A DNA stretch of 32,888 nucleotides from NCBI GenBank assembly GCA_016190245.1, contig JACPQY010000042.1:1-32888 (forward strand), in the 5' to 3' direction. The translations under genes were made by a program, and so were the position numbers. This document shows positions 22,300 through 31,023 of the stretch, piece by piece. The first letter of the stretch is position 1. Every line of letters begins with the position of its first letter. The notes below the pieces were generated by a model. That model searched no databases. It saw only the letters and a list, made by a program, of their open reading frames with translations, and was not told the origin of the DNA. This stretch comes from Nitrospirota bacterium (GTDB lineage: Bacteria; JACPQY01).

Positions 22300-22911
22300 A
22301 TGAAGGACTTGGACGGCCGCGCTCGGCTCATCAAGCGCTACCCCAACCGCAAGCTCTACGACACGTCGAGCAGCCGATATGTCAAGCTCGACGAGATCGC
22401 CGAGATGATCCGCAAGGGGTATGAGATCAAGATCATCGACAACGCCACGAGCGAAGACCTCACATCCGTCGTCCTCACTCAGGTTATTTTCGAGGAGCAA
22501 AAGAAGAAGAAGAGCCTCCTCCCGATTCAACCCCTGCGGGGCCTCATCCAATCTTTCACACACACCAAGGTGGGCGAGCGCTTCCAGGAGGGAACCACGC
22601 GCGTGCGGGAGCTCGTCGAGGAGTACCTCGCGCCGGGCGGCCAATTGCTCTTTCCCGGCCGGGAGGAGTTGGAGAGCCACGTCGAAAGGCTGATCAAGCG
22701 AGGCTCGATCTCCGCCGAGGACGGGCGGCGGTTCATCCACGGGGTCCTGAAAGTCTCACGCCGCAGCGTGGACGAGATTCAAAGGCGGGTGGATCGGAAC
22801 GTCTCCCACACCCTTGCACGGCTCAACATCCCCACCAAGCGGGATGTGGAAAACCTGCGACGGAAGGTGGATGAGCTCATCCGCCGCCTGGACAATCGGC
22901 GGCGCCCCTAG
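22300..22911 (+). CDS. phaR: Polyhydroxyalkanoate synthesis regulator PhaR
   Basis: A 203-residue regulator of carbon-storage granules. The N-terminal PHB-accumulation regulatory domain is clear: RLIKRYPNRKLYDTSSSRYVKLDEIAEMIRKGYEIKIIDNATSEDLTSVVLTQVIFEEQ. In characterised species it represses phasin genes and binds both DNA and nascent polymer. The C-terminal part is helical and charged (ISAEDGRRFIHGVLKVSRRS ... DELIRRLDNRRR) and differs from proteobacterial PhaR. ATG 22300 was chosen; GTG 22294 is in frame two codons earlier. No PHA synthase or phasin gene lies in the window, so the storage role is inferred from the domain only. It converges with the acyltransferase, 16 nt away. Confidence 0.82.
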   Translation: MKDLDGRARLIKRYPNRKLYDTSSSRYVKLDEIAEMIRKGYEIKIIDNATSEDLTSVVLTQVIFEEQKKKKSLLPIQPLRGLIQSFTHTKVGERFQEGTTRVRELVEEYLAPGGQLLFPGREELESHVERLIKRGSISAEDGRRFIHGVLKVSRRSVDEIQRRVDRNVSHTLARLNIPTKRDVENLRRKVDELIRRLDNRRRP

Positions 22912-22927
22912 GGATAGCCTCCACGAC

Positions 22928-24073
22928 CTATCCGAACCAGACCGAACGGCGCACCTTCAGGAGGCTGTTGATCATCTCCTGAAGGCGGGCGCGGATTTCC
23001 TCTTTGTACCGGTTGACCCGCAGCTCGGAATCGCGCGCGCCAAGAACCGCCGAAGGGAGCTCGATGGGCTCGCCGAACTCGATGAGCCACTTGGTGGGAA
23101 ACGCGAGCATCGTACCCAGCGGGCCGAGGAGCAGCATGTTGGGCGTGATGGGAAAATACGGCAGGCCGAGGAGACGCGCCATGAAGTCGGACTTGGCGAT
23201 CATCGGCATGCTCTCCTCCGCCCCCACCACGGCGGTCGGGATGATGGGCGCCCGCGTCCTCAGCGCCAGGTGGATGAAGCCTCCCCGCCCGAAGCGCTGC
23301 AAATGATACCGGTCGCGATAAAGCTTGCCGATGCCCTTGGTCCCCTCGGGGAACACGGCCACGAGCTGGTCTTCGTTCAAGAGCCGTTCGGCATTCTCCC
23401 GGCAGGCCCGCACGGTCCCCCCCCTCGTGAAGAGCGGGGCGAGAAGGGGATAGTTGCTGAACATGTCCTCGGCCAGGAACCGCGGGATCCGCCCGCTCGG
23501 GTGATCGAACATCACCGCGGCGCTCACCATCATCCCGTCGTAGGGGATGACGCCGGAATGGTTCCCGACGAGTAGGCCACGACCGACCGAAGGGACATGG
23601 TTGAGCCCGCGCGCCTCCACGCGGAAATAGCGCCGGTAGAAGAACTCCACGATCGGTTTCGTGGCCTCGAAAAACACGGGGTCCATGCCGAAATCGTCCA
23701 CACGCTCCGACCGCCAAGCCATCCGCCAACGATAGAGCGTCTGCAAGAGGAAGCTCCTGAGTGCCGGTCGGGGGGCTCGATCCGGCGGGCGCACCGCCTC
23801 CACGGGGGGTTCCTTGGCGGGGGCAGCGGCCGGCATGCCTGCCTGGTGTCCGTTTCGCGAGAGGAACTTCTGTAGAACGGCGATCTCTCGCTCGAGATCC
23901 CGCAGCGTGCGGATGCCGCCCTCCGCCCAACCGGGCCGGCGGCCGACCTCGCGCCGCACCGACCGGATGGCCTCATCCAACCGTTGCACAAACGTCTCCC
24001 CGCGAGCATCCAAGCGAGCCCGGATAAGGCGATCCAACTCCCCCGGCAACACCGCCACCGCCGCGCGTGACAT
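22928..24073 (-). CDS. Lysophospholipid acyltransferase-like protein (PlsC superfamily)
   Basis: A 381-residue protein. The C-terminal two thirds is an acyltransferase fold: motif I NHSGVIPYDGMMV (His with a downstream Asp), then a region ending in VRACRENAERLLNEDQLVAVFPEGTKG, the FPEGT acyl-acceptor motif. The later PIIPTAVVGAEE is also typical. The N-terminal 110 residues are charged and helical (RLIRARLDARGETFVQRLDEAIRSVRRE) with no match I recognise. A WxxE-like amphipathic stretch precedes the catalytic domain. ATG 24073 is the first plausible start after the SOD divergence; GGGAGGG lies about 15 nt upstream, further than usual. Membrane-lipid acylation is the likely role; the acceptor is unknown. 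Confidence 0.8.
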   Translation of the reverse strand: MSRAAVAVLPGELDRLIRARLDARGETFVQRLDEAIRSVRREVGRRPGWAEGGIRTLRDLEREIAVLQKFLSRNGHQAGMPAAAPAKEPPVEAVRPPDRAPRPALRSFLLQTLYRWRMAWRSERVDDFGMDPVFFEATKPIVEFFYRRYFRVEARGLNHVPSVGRGLLVGNHSGVIPYDGMMVSAAVMFDHPSGRIPRFLAEDMFSNYPLLAPLFTRGGTVRACRENAERLLNEDQLVAVFPEGTKGIGKLYRDRYHLQRFGRGGFIHLALRTRAPIIPTAVVGAEESMPMIAKSDFMARLLGLPYFPITPNMLLLGPLGTMLAFPTKWLIEFGEPIELPSAVLGARDSELRVNRYKEEIRARLQEMINSLLKVRRSVWFG

Positions 24074-24229
24074 GGCGGCCCAAGCATACCCTCCCGGCTT
24101 CCCCGCGCGCAAACTCACGAGGACGTGCCACGGCCGCTCACCTTCTGATAGGATGTGCGCCGCTGGCGGTGTCCCGAGTACCGGGTCCGAGCCTCTATGA
24201 ACCGGACCCCCAAGCCGAGAGGAGGACAC

Positions 24230-24754
24230 ATGAGGACAGCACCGAGAGACGTGTGGACGTGGTTCGCTTGCGCCGTCATGGCCGGCGCATGCGTCAAACA
24301 GCCGGCGCGGACCGCGCGCGCCATCCTTCAAGACACGACGGGCCGACCCGTGGGAGAGGCAACCTTCCGCGATACATCGGAGGGAGTCGAGGTCAAACTA
24401 CGTCTGGAGGGACTCCCGGCCGGGCCCCACGCTCTTCACATCCACGGAGAAGGCGCGTGCCAGCCTCCCGGCTTCGAGAGTTCCGGGGCGCACTTCAACC
24501 CGGATCACAAACAGCACGGGTTGAAGAACCCGGCCGGTGCCCACCTGGGCGACCTCCCCAACGTGTCCATCGTGCCGGAGGGCCCCACCGAAACGCGCCT
24601 CGTCATCCCGCAAGCGACTCTCGAACCGGGCGATCGCTCGCTTCTCAAGGCGGGCGGGACCGCCCTCATCCTCCACGCAGGCGCCGACGATGAGATGAGC
24701 GATCCCGCCGGCCGCGCCGGGCCGAGGATCGCATGCGGGGTGATCCAGCCCTGA
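24230..24754 (+). CDS. sodC: Cu/Zn superoxide dismutase, periplasmic
   Basis: Converts superoxide to hydrogen peroxide and oxygen in the periplasm. The 174-residue protein starts with a membrane-targeting segment (VWTWFACAVMAGAC) whose Cys21 could be lipidated, though the lipobox is imperfect. All metal ligands are visible: Cu His70, His72 and His149; bridging His88; Zn His96, His105 and Asp108. Cys77 and Cys169 form the conserved disulfide and Arg166 guides substrate. AGGAGG lies 5 nt before ATG 24230. It is divergent from the acyltransferase and converges on trpG. Confidence 0.93.
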   Translation: MRTAPRDVWTWFACAVMAGACVKQPARTARAILQDTTGRPVGEATFRDTSEGVEVKLRLEGLPAGPHALHIHGEGACQPPGFESSGAHFNPDHKQHGLKNPAGAHLGDLPNVSIVPEGPTETRLVIPQATLEPGDRSLLKAGGTALILHAGADDEMSDPAGRAGPRIACGVIQP

Positions 24755-24806
24755 CGAGAGTCCAGCGGGCAAGCCGTGCCCGCACGTAGCGCGGGCCGAA
24801 TCCATT

Positions 24807-25408
<602 letters not shown>

Positions 25409-25412
<4 letters not shown>

Positions 25413-26920
25413 CTGGGAGGTCCTCCGGGCACAAGGCCCTTGCAGGCCATTTCGAGGGCCCGTCGGACACCAAGGGCCTTGCTCTCCGTTTCGTGGAACT
25501 CGCGATCCGGCTGCGAATCGGCCACGATGCCCGCCCCGGCCTGGATGTAGTAGCGTCCGGCGCGATGGAGAAGCGTGCGGATGGTGATGCACATGTCCAT
25601 GGCTCCCGAGAAGCTGAAGTAGCCGACGCTTCCAGCGTAGAAGCCTCGCCGCGTGGGCTCGAGCTCTTCGATAATTTCCATGGCCCTCACCTTCGGGGCG
25701 CCGCTCACGGTGCCGGCGGGAAAGCACGCGGAAAAGGCATCGTAGCCGTCACGTCCGTCCGCCAGCTTGCCCTGCACGCTCGTGACGAGGTGCATGACGG
25801 TGGAATAGCGCTCGACGCTCATGAGGTCCGACACGGCCACGCTGCCTTGGGCGGCCACGCGTCCCACATCGTTGCGCCCGAGGTCCACCAGCATGATGTG
25901 TTCCGCCTTCTCCTTTGGGTCCGACCTGAGCTCTTCCTCCAGCCGCGCGTCCTCCACGACGCTCCTCCCGCGGGGTCGTGTGCCGGCGATCGGCCGAGCG
26001 ACCACCGACTCCCCTTCGACCCGCACGAGGATCTCGGGCGAAGAGCCGATCAGCCTGAGGTCGCCGAAGTTGAGATAGAACATGTAGGGCGAGGGATTGG
26101 TCATTCGGAGTGCACGGTAGACGGTGTACGGATCCACGGGCGAACGGAACTCGAACCGGCGCGAGAGGACGACCTGGATGGCGTCGCCCTGCACGATGTA
26201 CTCCTTGGCCCGCTTCACGATCCGCTCGAACTCGGGCCGAGCCATGTTCACGCGCGGCTCGGCCAGCCGGGCCGTCCGTGCCCGCCCCGGACCGCGGCCA
26301 ACCTCGAGACGCCGGCGCAGGCGCTGAAGAGTTCGGAGGGCGGCGGCATAGAGGGCGGACGGCCGCGCCCCATCGCGGACGGCCACGTTCACGAGCAGCG
26401 TGGCGCGCTGGCGAAACCGGTCGAACACGACCACCGGCCCGCCCACGAAGAAATAGGCATCGGGCACGCGAAGGTCGTCCCGCGTTCGATCCGGGAGCCG
26501 CTCGAGGTGGCGGACCACGTCGTACGAGAAGAAACCGACGGCTCCTCCAGTGAAACGGGGCAAACCGATGTGGGGGGCCTGCCGGAGCCCCTGCATCTGC
26601 TTTCTCAGCGCATCCAAAGGCGATCCCTCGATCCTCCGCTGCGTCCGACCGTCCGAAATCTCCGTTGAGCCGCCCGCGCTCCTGAGAAGGAGCGACGGCT
26701 CAAGCCCGATGATGCTGTAGCGTCCCCACTGTTCCTCTCCCTCGACGCTCTCGAGCAGGTAGCCCGGCGCATCGCCCACCAGCCGCTGATAGGCTGCGAC
26801 GGGGGTCTCCAGGTCAGCCACGATCTCCTGCCAGACCGGCACGACCGTGAACTCCGCCGCGAGCCGCGCGAACTCCTTCTCCCCCGGCTGGATGAAGGGG
26901 GTCAGGTCTTGACTTGACAC
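25409..26920 (-). CDS. trpE: Anthranilate synthase component I
   Basis: Converts chorismate and ammonia to anthranilate. The 503-residue protein has the N-terminal regulatory part (VVPVWQEIVADLETPVAAYQRL, then YLLESVEGEEQWGRYSIIG with the LLES tryptophan-binding motif) and the chorismate-binding domain: PIAGTRPRG, EKAEHIMLVDLGRNDVGRV, FPAGTVSGAPKVRAMEII and YIQAGAGIVADS. Feedback inhibition by tryptophan is therefore likely. Start GTG 26920 has AAGGAG 8 nt upstream. The start codon and first eight codons (VSSQDLTP) come from a palindromic element (26897-26984); normal homology begins at PGEKEF. It overlaps ttuA by 19 nt and trpG by 4 nt. Confidence 0.95.
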
Positions 26921-26984
26921 ACCACCGCTCCTTGTCCCTCCACCGACCTCGCCCCCACCTGCGTCAAGGCAAGACCTGACCCCC
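26897..26984. mobile_element. 88-bp palindromic element (REP/MITE-like) at the ttuA-trpE junction
   Basis: Inverted terminal arms at 26897-26918 and 26963-26984 match over 22 bp with one mismatch; the outer 15 bp (GGGGGTCAGGTCTTG and its complement) are perfect. The motif GTCAAGACCTGACCCC is a familiar short repeat associated with REP-type transposase loci in environmental genomes (recollection, not searched). The element lies wholly within coding sequence. It encodes the last 28 residues and stop of the ttuA product on one frame and the start of trpE on another. Confidence 0.75.
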
Positions 26985-27960
26985 GGGCGAGGGTTGCCGC
27001 ACGGAGGCGGCAGAAGGCACACACTTCGACCGGCGATGGGGATCCACATTCCCGGCACGGTTTCATCGCGGGCGGCGCAGGCGCCGGCAACCGGTCCTTG
27101 GCGCTCAGAAAGTTCGCGAGAAAAGCCCGCTTGGTCCCCGGGGACTCGTGCTCCAGGCGATTGATCACGTCCTTGTGCTCAAGGGATGTGGCACCCAAGG
27201 CAAAGGGACATTCCTCGCGGATGTACGGAACACCCTCCAAGACCGCGTAGAGCGCCGTTTCCTTCTCGGAAAAGAAACAGAACGGCTTCACCTTGCGGGC
27301 AAACCCTTCCGCCGCGGGCAAGACGGGCGTCTGGCGCGCGAGGTAGTCCATATCCCACCGAAGCGTGTTGGAGAAAAGCGTGGCCGCCTCGTCATCGAGA
27401 TTGTGCCCCGTGGCGAGGCCGTCATAGCCCCGCTCGACCGCCACCTTGTTCATGTAATGCCGTTTCGTTGTCCCGCATGGCGAGCAGGCAGGCCGATGCA
27501 CGGCCCGTTGGATCTCGGGGATGCCGAACCCCATCGTTTCCTGGAGATCCACAACGATGAGCTCGCGGCCGGAGCGGTCGGCATACGCGCGGGCAAACTC
27601 GAGGGAGCGCTGGGAGTAAGCCAAGCCGTCCGATCCCTGAATCCTCAGATGAATGTACAAGCCGTCCGCCACGTAGCCCAGCTGCAGGAGGGCGTGCCAC
27701 AGGCCCAAGCTGTCCTTGCCGCCGGAGACGGCCACAAGGATGCGGTCGGTCTTTCCGAACATGTGGAAACGTTCGATCGTGCGCTGCGTCTGCTTCTCGA
27801 ACCAAGGGGGGTAGCACGCGCGGCACAGGGCCAGCCGGTGCTGAGGCATGTGGATCACGGCCTTTCCACCGCAGGGCTTGCACCGGCGGTATGACTTGGG
27901 CGCGCCTTCCTCGGCCCGCCCACGCCCGCCGGTACAGGGCCGTCCTGGCCCGCACTTCAC
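26902..27960 (-). CDS. ttuA: TtuA/Ncs6-type tRNA 2-thiolation enzyme
   Basis: ATP-dependent enzyme that replaces the C2 oxygen of a tRNA uridine by sulfur taken from a ubiquitin-like carrier. The 352-residue protein has an N-terminal zinc finger (Cys27, Cys30, Cys46, Cys49), the PP-loop SGGKDS (79-84), and GHNLDDEAATLFSN. Three cysteines are placed like the TtuA [4Fe-4S] ligands: Cys159 and Cys162 (CSPCG) and Cys251 (EECPFA). A C-terminal zinc finger follows (CRECG ... CAFC). TtuA thiolates m5U54; relatives Ncs6/CTU1 act on U34. Start GTG 27960 forms a GTGA overlap with the ttuB::radC gene. The C-terminal tail is encoded by the palindromic element. Confidence 0.87.
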   Translation of the reverse strand: MKCGPGRPCTGGRGRAEEGAPKSYRRCKPCGGKAVIHMPQHRLALCRACYPPWFEKQTQRTIERFHMFGKTDRILVAVSGGKDSLGLWHALLQLGYVADGLYIHLRIQGSDGLAYSQRSLEFARAYADRSGRELIVVDLQETMGFGIPEIQRAVHRPACSPCGTTKRHYMNKVAVERGYDGLATGHNLDDEAATLFSNTLRWDMDYLARQTPVLPAAEGFARKVKPFCFFSEKETALYAVLEGVPYIREECPFALGATSLEHKDVINRLEHESPGTKRAFLANFLSAKDRLPAPAPPAMKPCRECGSPSPVEVCAFCRLRAATLARGSGLALTQVGARSVEGQGAVVCQVKT

Positions 27961-28925
27961 GGCTGGGCCACCTTGCGGCGCCGGTCGTCGATCCGCCCCG
28001 GCGCCTCTCGCCGCATCGCATCGATCCGGCCGGCGTCCGCGAAGCTGTAGTGATCCGCCCCGCCGACAATCACGTGGTCCAGGACGCAAAGGTTCATGAT
28101 CTCCCCGCCCCAGACCATCTCGCGGGTGAATTGCTCATCCTCCGCGCTCGGCGTGGGATCACCTGAGGGATGGTTGTGCACGAGGATGAGCGCCGCCGCC
28201 TGGCGCCGGAGACCGCATTCGAACACTTCGCGCGAGAATGCGGCGCTGCGATTGACCGTCCCGCGGCTCACGCGCTCCCGTGCCAGGAGCTTGTTCCGCG
28301 TATTGAGCAAGAGAACGTCCAGCACCTCTTTCCTGAGGTCCTTGAGCAGCGGCCCGGCCAGGTGGGCCACGTCCGCCGAACTTCGGATCACGACGGCGGG
28401 CGAGGCCGGAAGGGCGTTCACGCGCCGCCCGAGTTCGAGGGCGGCGAGGATCTGGGCAACCTTGGCCGTCCCGACGCCCTTGATGCGGCGCAGCTTGTCC
28501 GGGTCCGAACGAACCATCTTTCCCAGGCCGCCGGCCAAGCGGAGGAGCCGCCGCGCGAGATCAATGGCGCTCGTGCCGCGGGCACCGGTCCTGAGGAGAA
28601 TCGCGATCAACTCGGGATCCGTGAGGGATTCGGCTCCGGCTTGGATCAATTTCTCACGGGGCCGCTCGGCCTCGGGCCACTCGCGGATCGGCACGTGATA
28701 GGCCGCCGCGTCAGAAGGAGCGGAGGGCGGGCCGTCGCTCCCGCCGGAAATCGCCTTGATGATCTCCACCTCGTCCTGCGGCCCCACCATCTCGTCTTCG
28801 GTCACCACCTCACCGTTCTTCGCGACGAGCACCACCTCCGGTAAAAGTTCCAAACGCTTCAGCAGGTCCCGTACGCGCATCTTCCCCTCGACATCCTGGA
28901 TTGCCCCACCCACCTTCACTCGCAT
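27957..28925 (-). CDS. Fusion of a TtuB-like ubiquitin-fold sulfur carrier with RadC (JAMM domain)
   Basis: A 322-residue protein in one uninterrupted frame. Residues 1-62 form a ThiS/MoaD/TtuB-type beta-grasp domain (VRDLLKRLELLPEVVLVAKNGEVVTEDE ... VEIIKAISGG) that ends in Gly61-Gly62; TtuB proteins end with the same AISGG. A short Pro/Ser/Ala linker follows. Residues 78-322 are full-length RadC: IREWPEAERPREKLIQAGAESLTD, the helix-hairpin-helix RRIKGVGTAKVAQILAALELG, and a complete JAMM metal site (Glu233; His250-x-His252-x7-Ser260-x2-Asp263). GGAGG precedes ATG 28925. The gene overlaps trmI by 10 nt and ttuA by 4 nt. The carrier presumably serves TtuA. The JAMM domain could expose the Gly-Gly end by cleavage or remove carrier from targets. 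That role is inference; RadC has no agreed function. Confidence 0.88.
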   Translation of the reverse strand: MRVKVGGAIQDVEGKMRVRDLLKRLELLPEVVLVAKNGEVVTEDEMVGPQDEVEIIKAISGGSDGPPSAPSDAAAYHVPIREWPEAERPREKLIQAGAESLTDPELIAILLRTGARGTSAIDLARRLLRLAGGLGKMVRSDPDKLRRIKGVGTAKVAQILAALELGRRVNALPASPAVVIRSSADVAHLAGPLLKDLRKEVLDVLLLNTRNKLLARERVSRGTVNRSAAFSREVFECGLRRQAAALILVHNHPSGDPTPSAEDEQFTREMVWGGEIMNLCVLDHVIVGGADHYSFADAGRIDAMRREAPGRIDDRRRKVAQP

Positions 28926-29761
28926 GTCGCATCCCCCTCCAATCCCTCCGCCTTCGGCTCCTCCGCGGTAGAGGAAGCCTCCTCGCATCGAACCAGCCTC
29001 TCGTTCGACTTCCGCCCGAACGTGAGAAACCCCGTGTGCCCCACCATCCGCTCGAACGGCCGCGTGCGGCCGCTGCGCGCCAGGATCGTGCGCGTCAACA
29101 CCTCGATCGTCTCCAAGAAGACGAACCCACCCTCCTCGAGCGCAATGGCCGCCCGCTCCACCTGGTTGTAGGTGGGCGAAAGACTCACCCACCGGCCGCC
29201 GCCCTTGAGACTCTCGTAGACGGGGCCGACCACCGTCCACGGCTCCGGGATGTCCACCACGGCAACGTCCACCTCCCGCTCGTCGTAGCGATCCGGCTCG
29301 TTCGCCGGCTTGAACTCGATTGTGTTCGTCATGCCCATCCAGCGCAGGTTGTCGCGCGCCTTCTCGAGGCGCTCCGCCACGCGGTCGTATGCGAACACTC
29401 TTCCCGCCTCCCCGACTGCATTAGCGAGAGCGAGGGTGAGCGCCCCCGTGCCCGACCCCACCTCGAGCACGCGGTAGCCCTCGCGAAGTCCGGTCTTCAG
29501 AACGATCATGGCCGCCTCTTTGGGGTAGATGATCTGGGTGCGGCGCTGGATCTTCATCATGACATCTTCGAGAGTCGGTTCGAGGAGCACCACGGGCTCG
29601 CCGGTGTGCGTGCGGATCACGTCGCCGTACGATCTTCCGATCACCTCGTCAATCGCGATGATCCCCTTGTGCGTGTGGAACTTCTCCCCCGGTCGGACGA
29701 TCTTGAGATACGTCCTTCGTCCGGGCAGAAGAAAGAGAACCGGTGAGTCGGCCTGGATCAT
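28916..29761 (-). CDS. trmI: tRNA (adenine-N1-)-methyltransferase, m1A58
   Basis: Methylates N1 of A58 in the T-loop using S-adenosylmethionine; the enzyme is a homotetramer. The 281-residue protein has the N-terminal beta-domain (TYLKIVRPGEKFHTHKGIIAIDEVIG, GRSYGDVIRTHTG), the linker QRRTQIIYPKEAAMI, the Rossmann motif VLEVGSGTGALTLALA, and motif IV VAVVDIPEPW, where TrmI/Trm61 proteins have a D-x-PxPW pattern. The C-terminal tail (EEPKAEGLEGDATCE) is variable. It is the first gene of the overlapping operon. In Thermus, m1A58 promotes 2-thiolation of m5U54, which gives a functional reason for sitting beside ttuB and ttuA. No clear ribosome site before ATG 29761. Confidence 0.93.
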   Translation of the reverse strand: MIQADSPVLFLLPGRRTYLKIVRPGEKFHTHKGIIAIDEVIGRSYGDVIRTHTGEPVVLLEPTLEDVMMKIQRRTQIIYPKEAAMIVLKTGLREGYRVLEVGSGTGALTLALANAVGEAGRVFAYDRVAERLEKARDNLRWMGMTNTIEFKPANEPDRYDEREVDVAVVDIPEPWTVVGPVYESLKGGGRWVSLSPTYNQVERAAIALEEGGFVFLETIEVLTRTILARSGRTRPFERMVGHTGFLTFGRKSNERLVRCEEASSTAEEPKAEGLEGDATCE

Positions 29762-29896
29762 GGACGGGCTATTCTAGCCTCGAACGGTGGTGGATAGAAG
29801 GGCACAGCCCCAACGGATGTGATGAAGGGGGCTGCAACAAGAGGAGGACAAGAAGCGAGGTCACGGCCGACAGGGTCCAGATCGAGGGATCGGTCC

Positions 29897-29934
29897 GTTC
29901 GACAGAAGATCGCGCGGCCGGTATTGTTCGACAG
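29897..29934. repeat. Direct repeat upstream of the oxidoreductase gene
   Basis: GTTCGACAG occurs at 29897-29905 and 29926-29934, 29 bp apart, each followed by a GATCGC-like end. They lie in the 197-bp gap between divergent trmI and the oxidoreductase gene and may be regulator sites. Nothing else is evident in this gap apart from a small palindrome GGCTA-TTC-TAGCC at 29768-29780. Confidence 0.35.
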
Positions 29935-29958
29935 ATCGCTGTCCCAACGAGACGGACG

Positions 29959-31023
29959 ATGAAAGGAAACTGGCTGATCTACGGAGCCAACGGCTTCACG
30001 GGCGAGATGATCGCGCGACGAGCCGTCGCCAAGGGCATGCGACCCGTGCTCGCCGGCCGAAACGCGCAGTCGGTGGGAAAACTTGCCTCGGAACTCGGCT
30101 TGGAAGGTCGGAGCTTTGACCTATCGGACGCCGACGCGATCCGCGCCGGGTTGCAGGGTTGTTCACTGGTCCTGAACTGCGCCGGGCCGTTCGATCACAC
30201 ATGGCGCCACTTGAGCGAGGCGGCCATTCGATCCCGGTGCCACTACCTGGACATCGCCGGTGAGTATGCTGTCTTCGACAACCTGCAAGCGCGGTCGGAG
30301 CGGGCGCGGGCGAAAGGCGTGATGCTGCTGCCGGGCGTCGGCTTCGATGTGGTGCCGACGGACTGCATGGCGAACCAACTCAAGAAACTCCTGCCCGATG
30401 CCCACAAGCTGGATCTCGCCTTTGTGGGCCCAAACAAGGCCGCGGCCGGGTCGATCAAGACGGCCCTGCGGCAACTTCCGCTCGGCTCCAAGATTCGCGT
30501 CAACGGCGCGTTGCAGACCATCCCCCACTTCAGCCGCACGCGGACGGTCCGGATCGAAGGAACGGATCACACGATCTACGCCATCCCGTGGGGCGACCTC
30601 TCCACGGCATTTTTTTCGACGGGTATCCCAAACATCGCCGTGTACACGGGGTTCCCGCCGTCCCAGGTGATCGCGCTCAAGCTTCTGAACCCTGCTCTGG
30701 CACTCCTGCGAAGCGAACGTGTATTGCGTTTCGTCGAGCGTTTGGTCGAAAAGGTCGTGCCGGAACCTGACGAGGAATACTTCAAGACGGCAAGGTGCAC
30801 CATCTGGGGCGAAGTCAGCAATCCGTCGGGTGGGACGAGGTCGGCAGCCTTCCGTACGCGCGACACCTATTCGCTCACGCTGGAGACCGCCACCCTCTGC
30901 GTGCAGAAAGTATTGGACGGAACAGTGAAGCCCGGGTTCCAGACACCGGCCACGGTTTTCGGAGAGAGGCTGATTCAGGAAGTCCCGGACACCGCGATCG
31001 TTGCGCAGCCAACGCGTTATTGA
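29959..31023 (+). CDS. Saccharopine dehydrogenase-like oxidoreductase (trans-acting enoyl reductase type)
   Basis: A 354-residue NAD(P)-dependent enzyme. The N-terminus is a Rossmann fold with GANGFTGEMIARRAVAKG (GxxGxxG) followed by RPVLAGRNAQSVGKLASELG. LVLNCAGPFDHTWRHLSEAAIRSRCHYLDIAGEYAVF and LLPGVGFDVVPTDCMANQLKKLLPDA are characteristic of the saccharopine dehydrogenase-like family that includes mycobacterial trans-acting enoyl reductases. The substrate cannot be named; the neighbouring SDR (31262-32035) could act in the same lipid or polyketide-like path, but an inverted-repeat element separates them. Start ATG 29959 fits the family; the ribosome site is weak. The stop codon lies within the left arm of that element. 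Confidence 0.82.
   Translation: MKGNWLIYGANGFTGEMIARRAVAKGMRPVLAGRNAQSVGKLASELGLEGRSFDLSDADAIRAGLQGCSLVLNCAGPFDHTWRHLSEAAIRSRCHYLDIAGEYAVFDNLQARSERARAKGVMLLPGVGFDVVPTDCMANQLKKLLPDAHKLDLAFVGPNKAAAGSIKTALRQLPLGSKIRVNGALQTIPHFSRTRTVRIEGTDHTIYAIPWGDLSTAFFSTGIPNIAVYTGFPPSQVIALKLLNPALALLRSERVLRFVERLVEKVVPEPDEEYFKTARCTIWGEVSNPSGGTRSAAFRTRDTYSLTLETATLCVQKVLDGTVKPGFQTPATVFGERLIQEVPDTAIVAQPTRY

Noticed and set aside
28117-28694. RadC as a separate protein starting at GTG 28694, with ttuB a free gene
   Set aside because: There is no stop codon between Gly62 and RadC, no Shine-Dalgarno before 28694, and the Pro/Ser/Ala linker looks like a real inter-domain segment. An internal start cannot be fully excluded.
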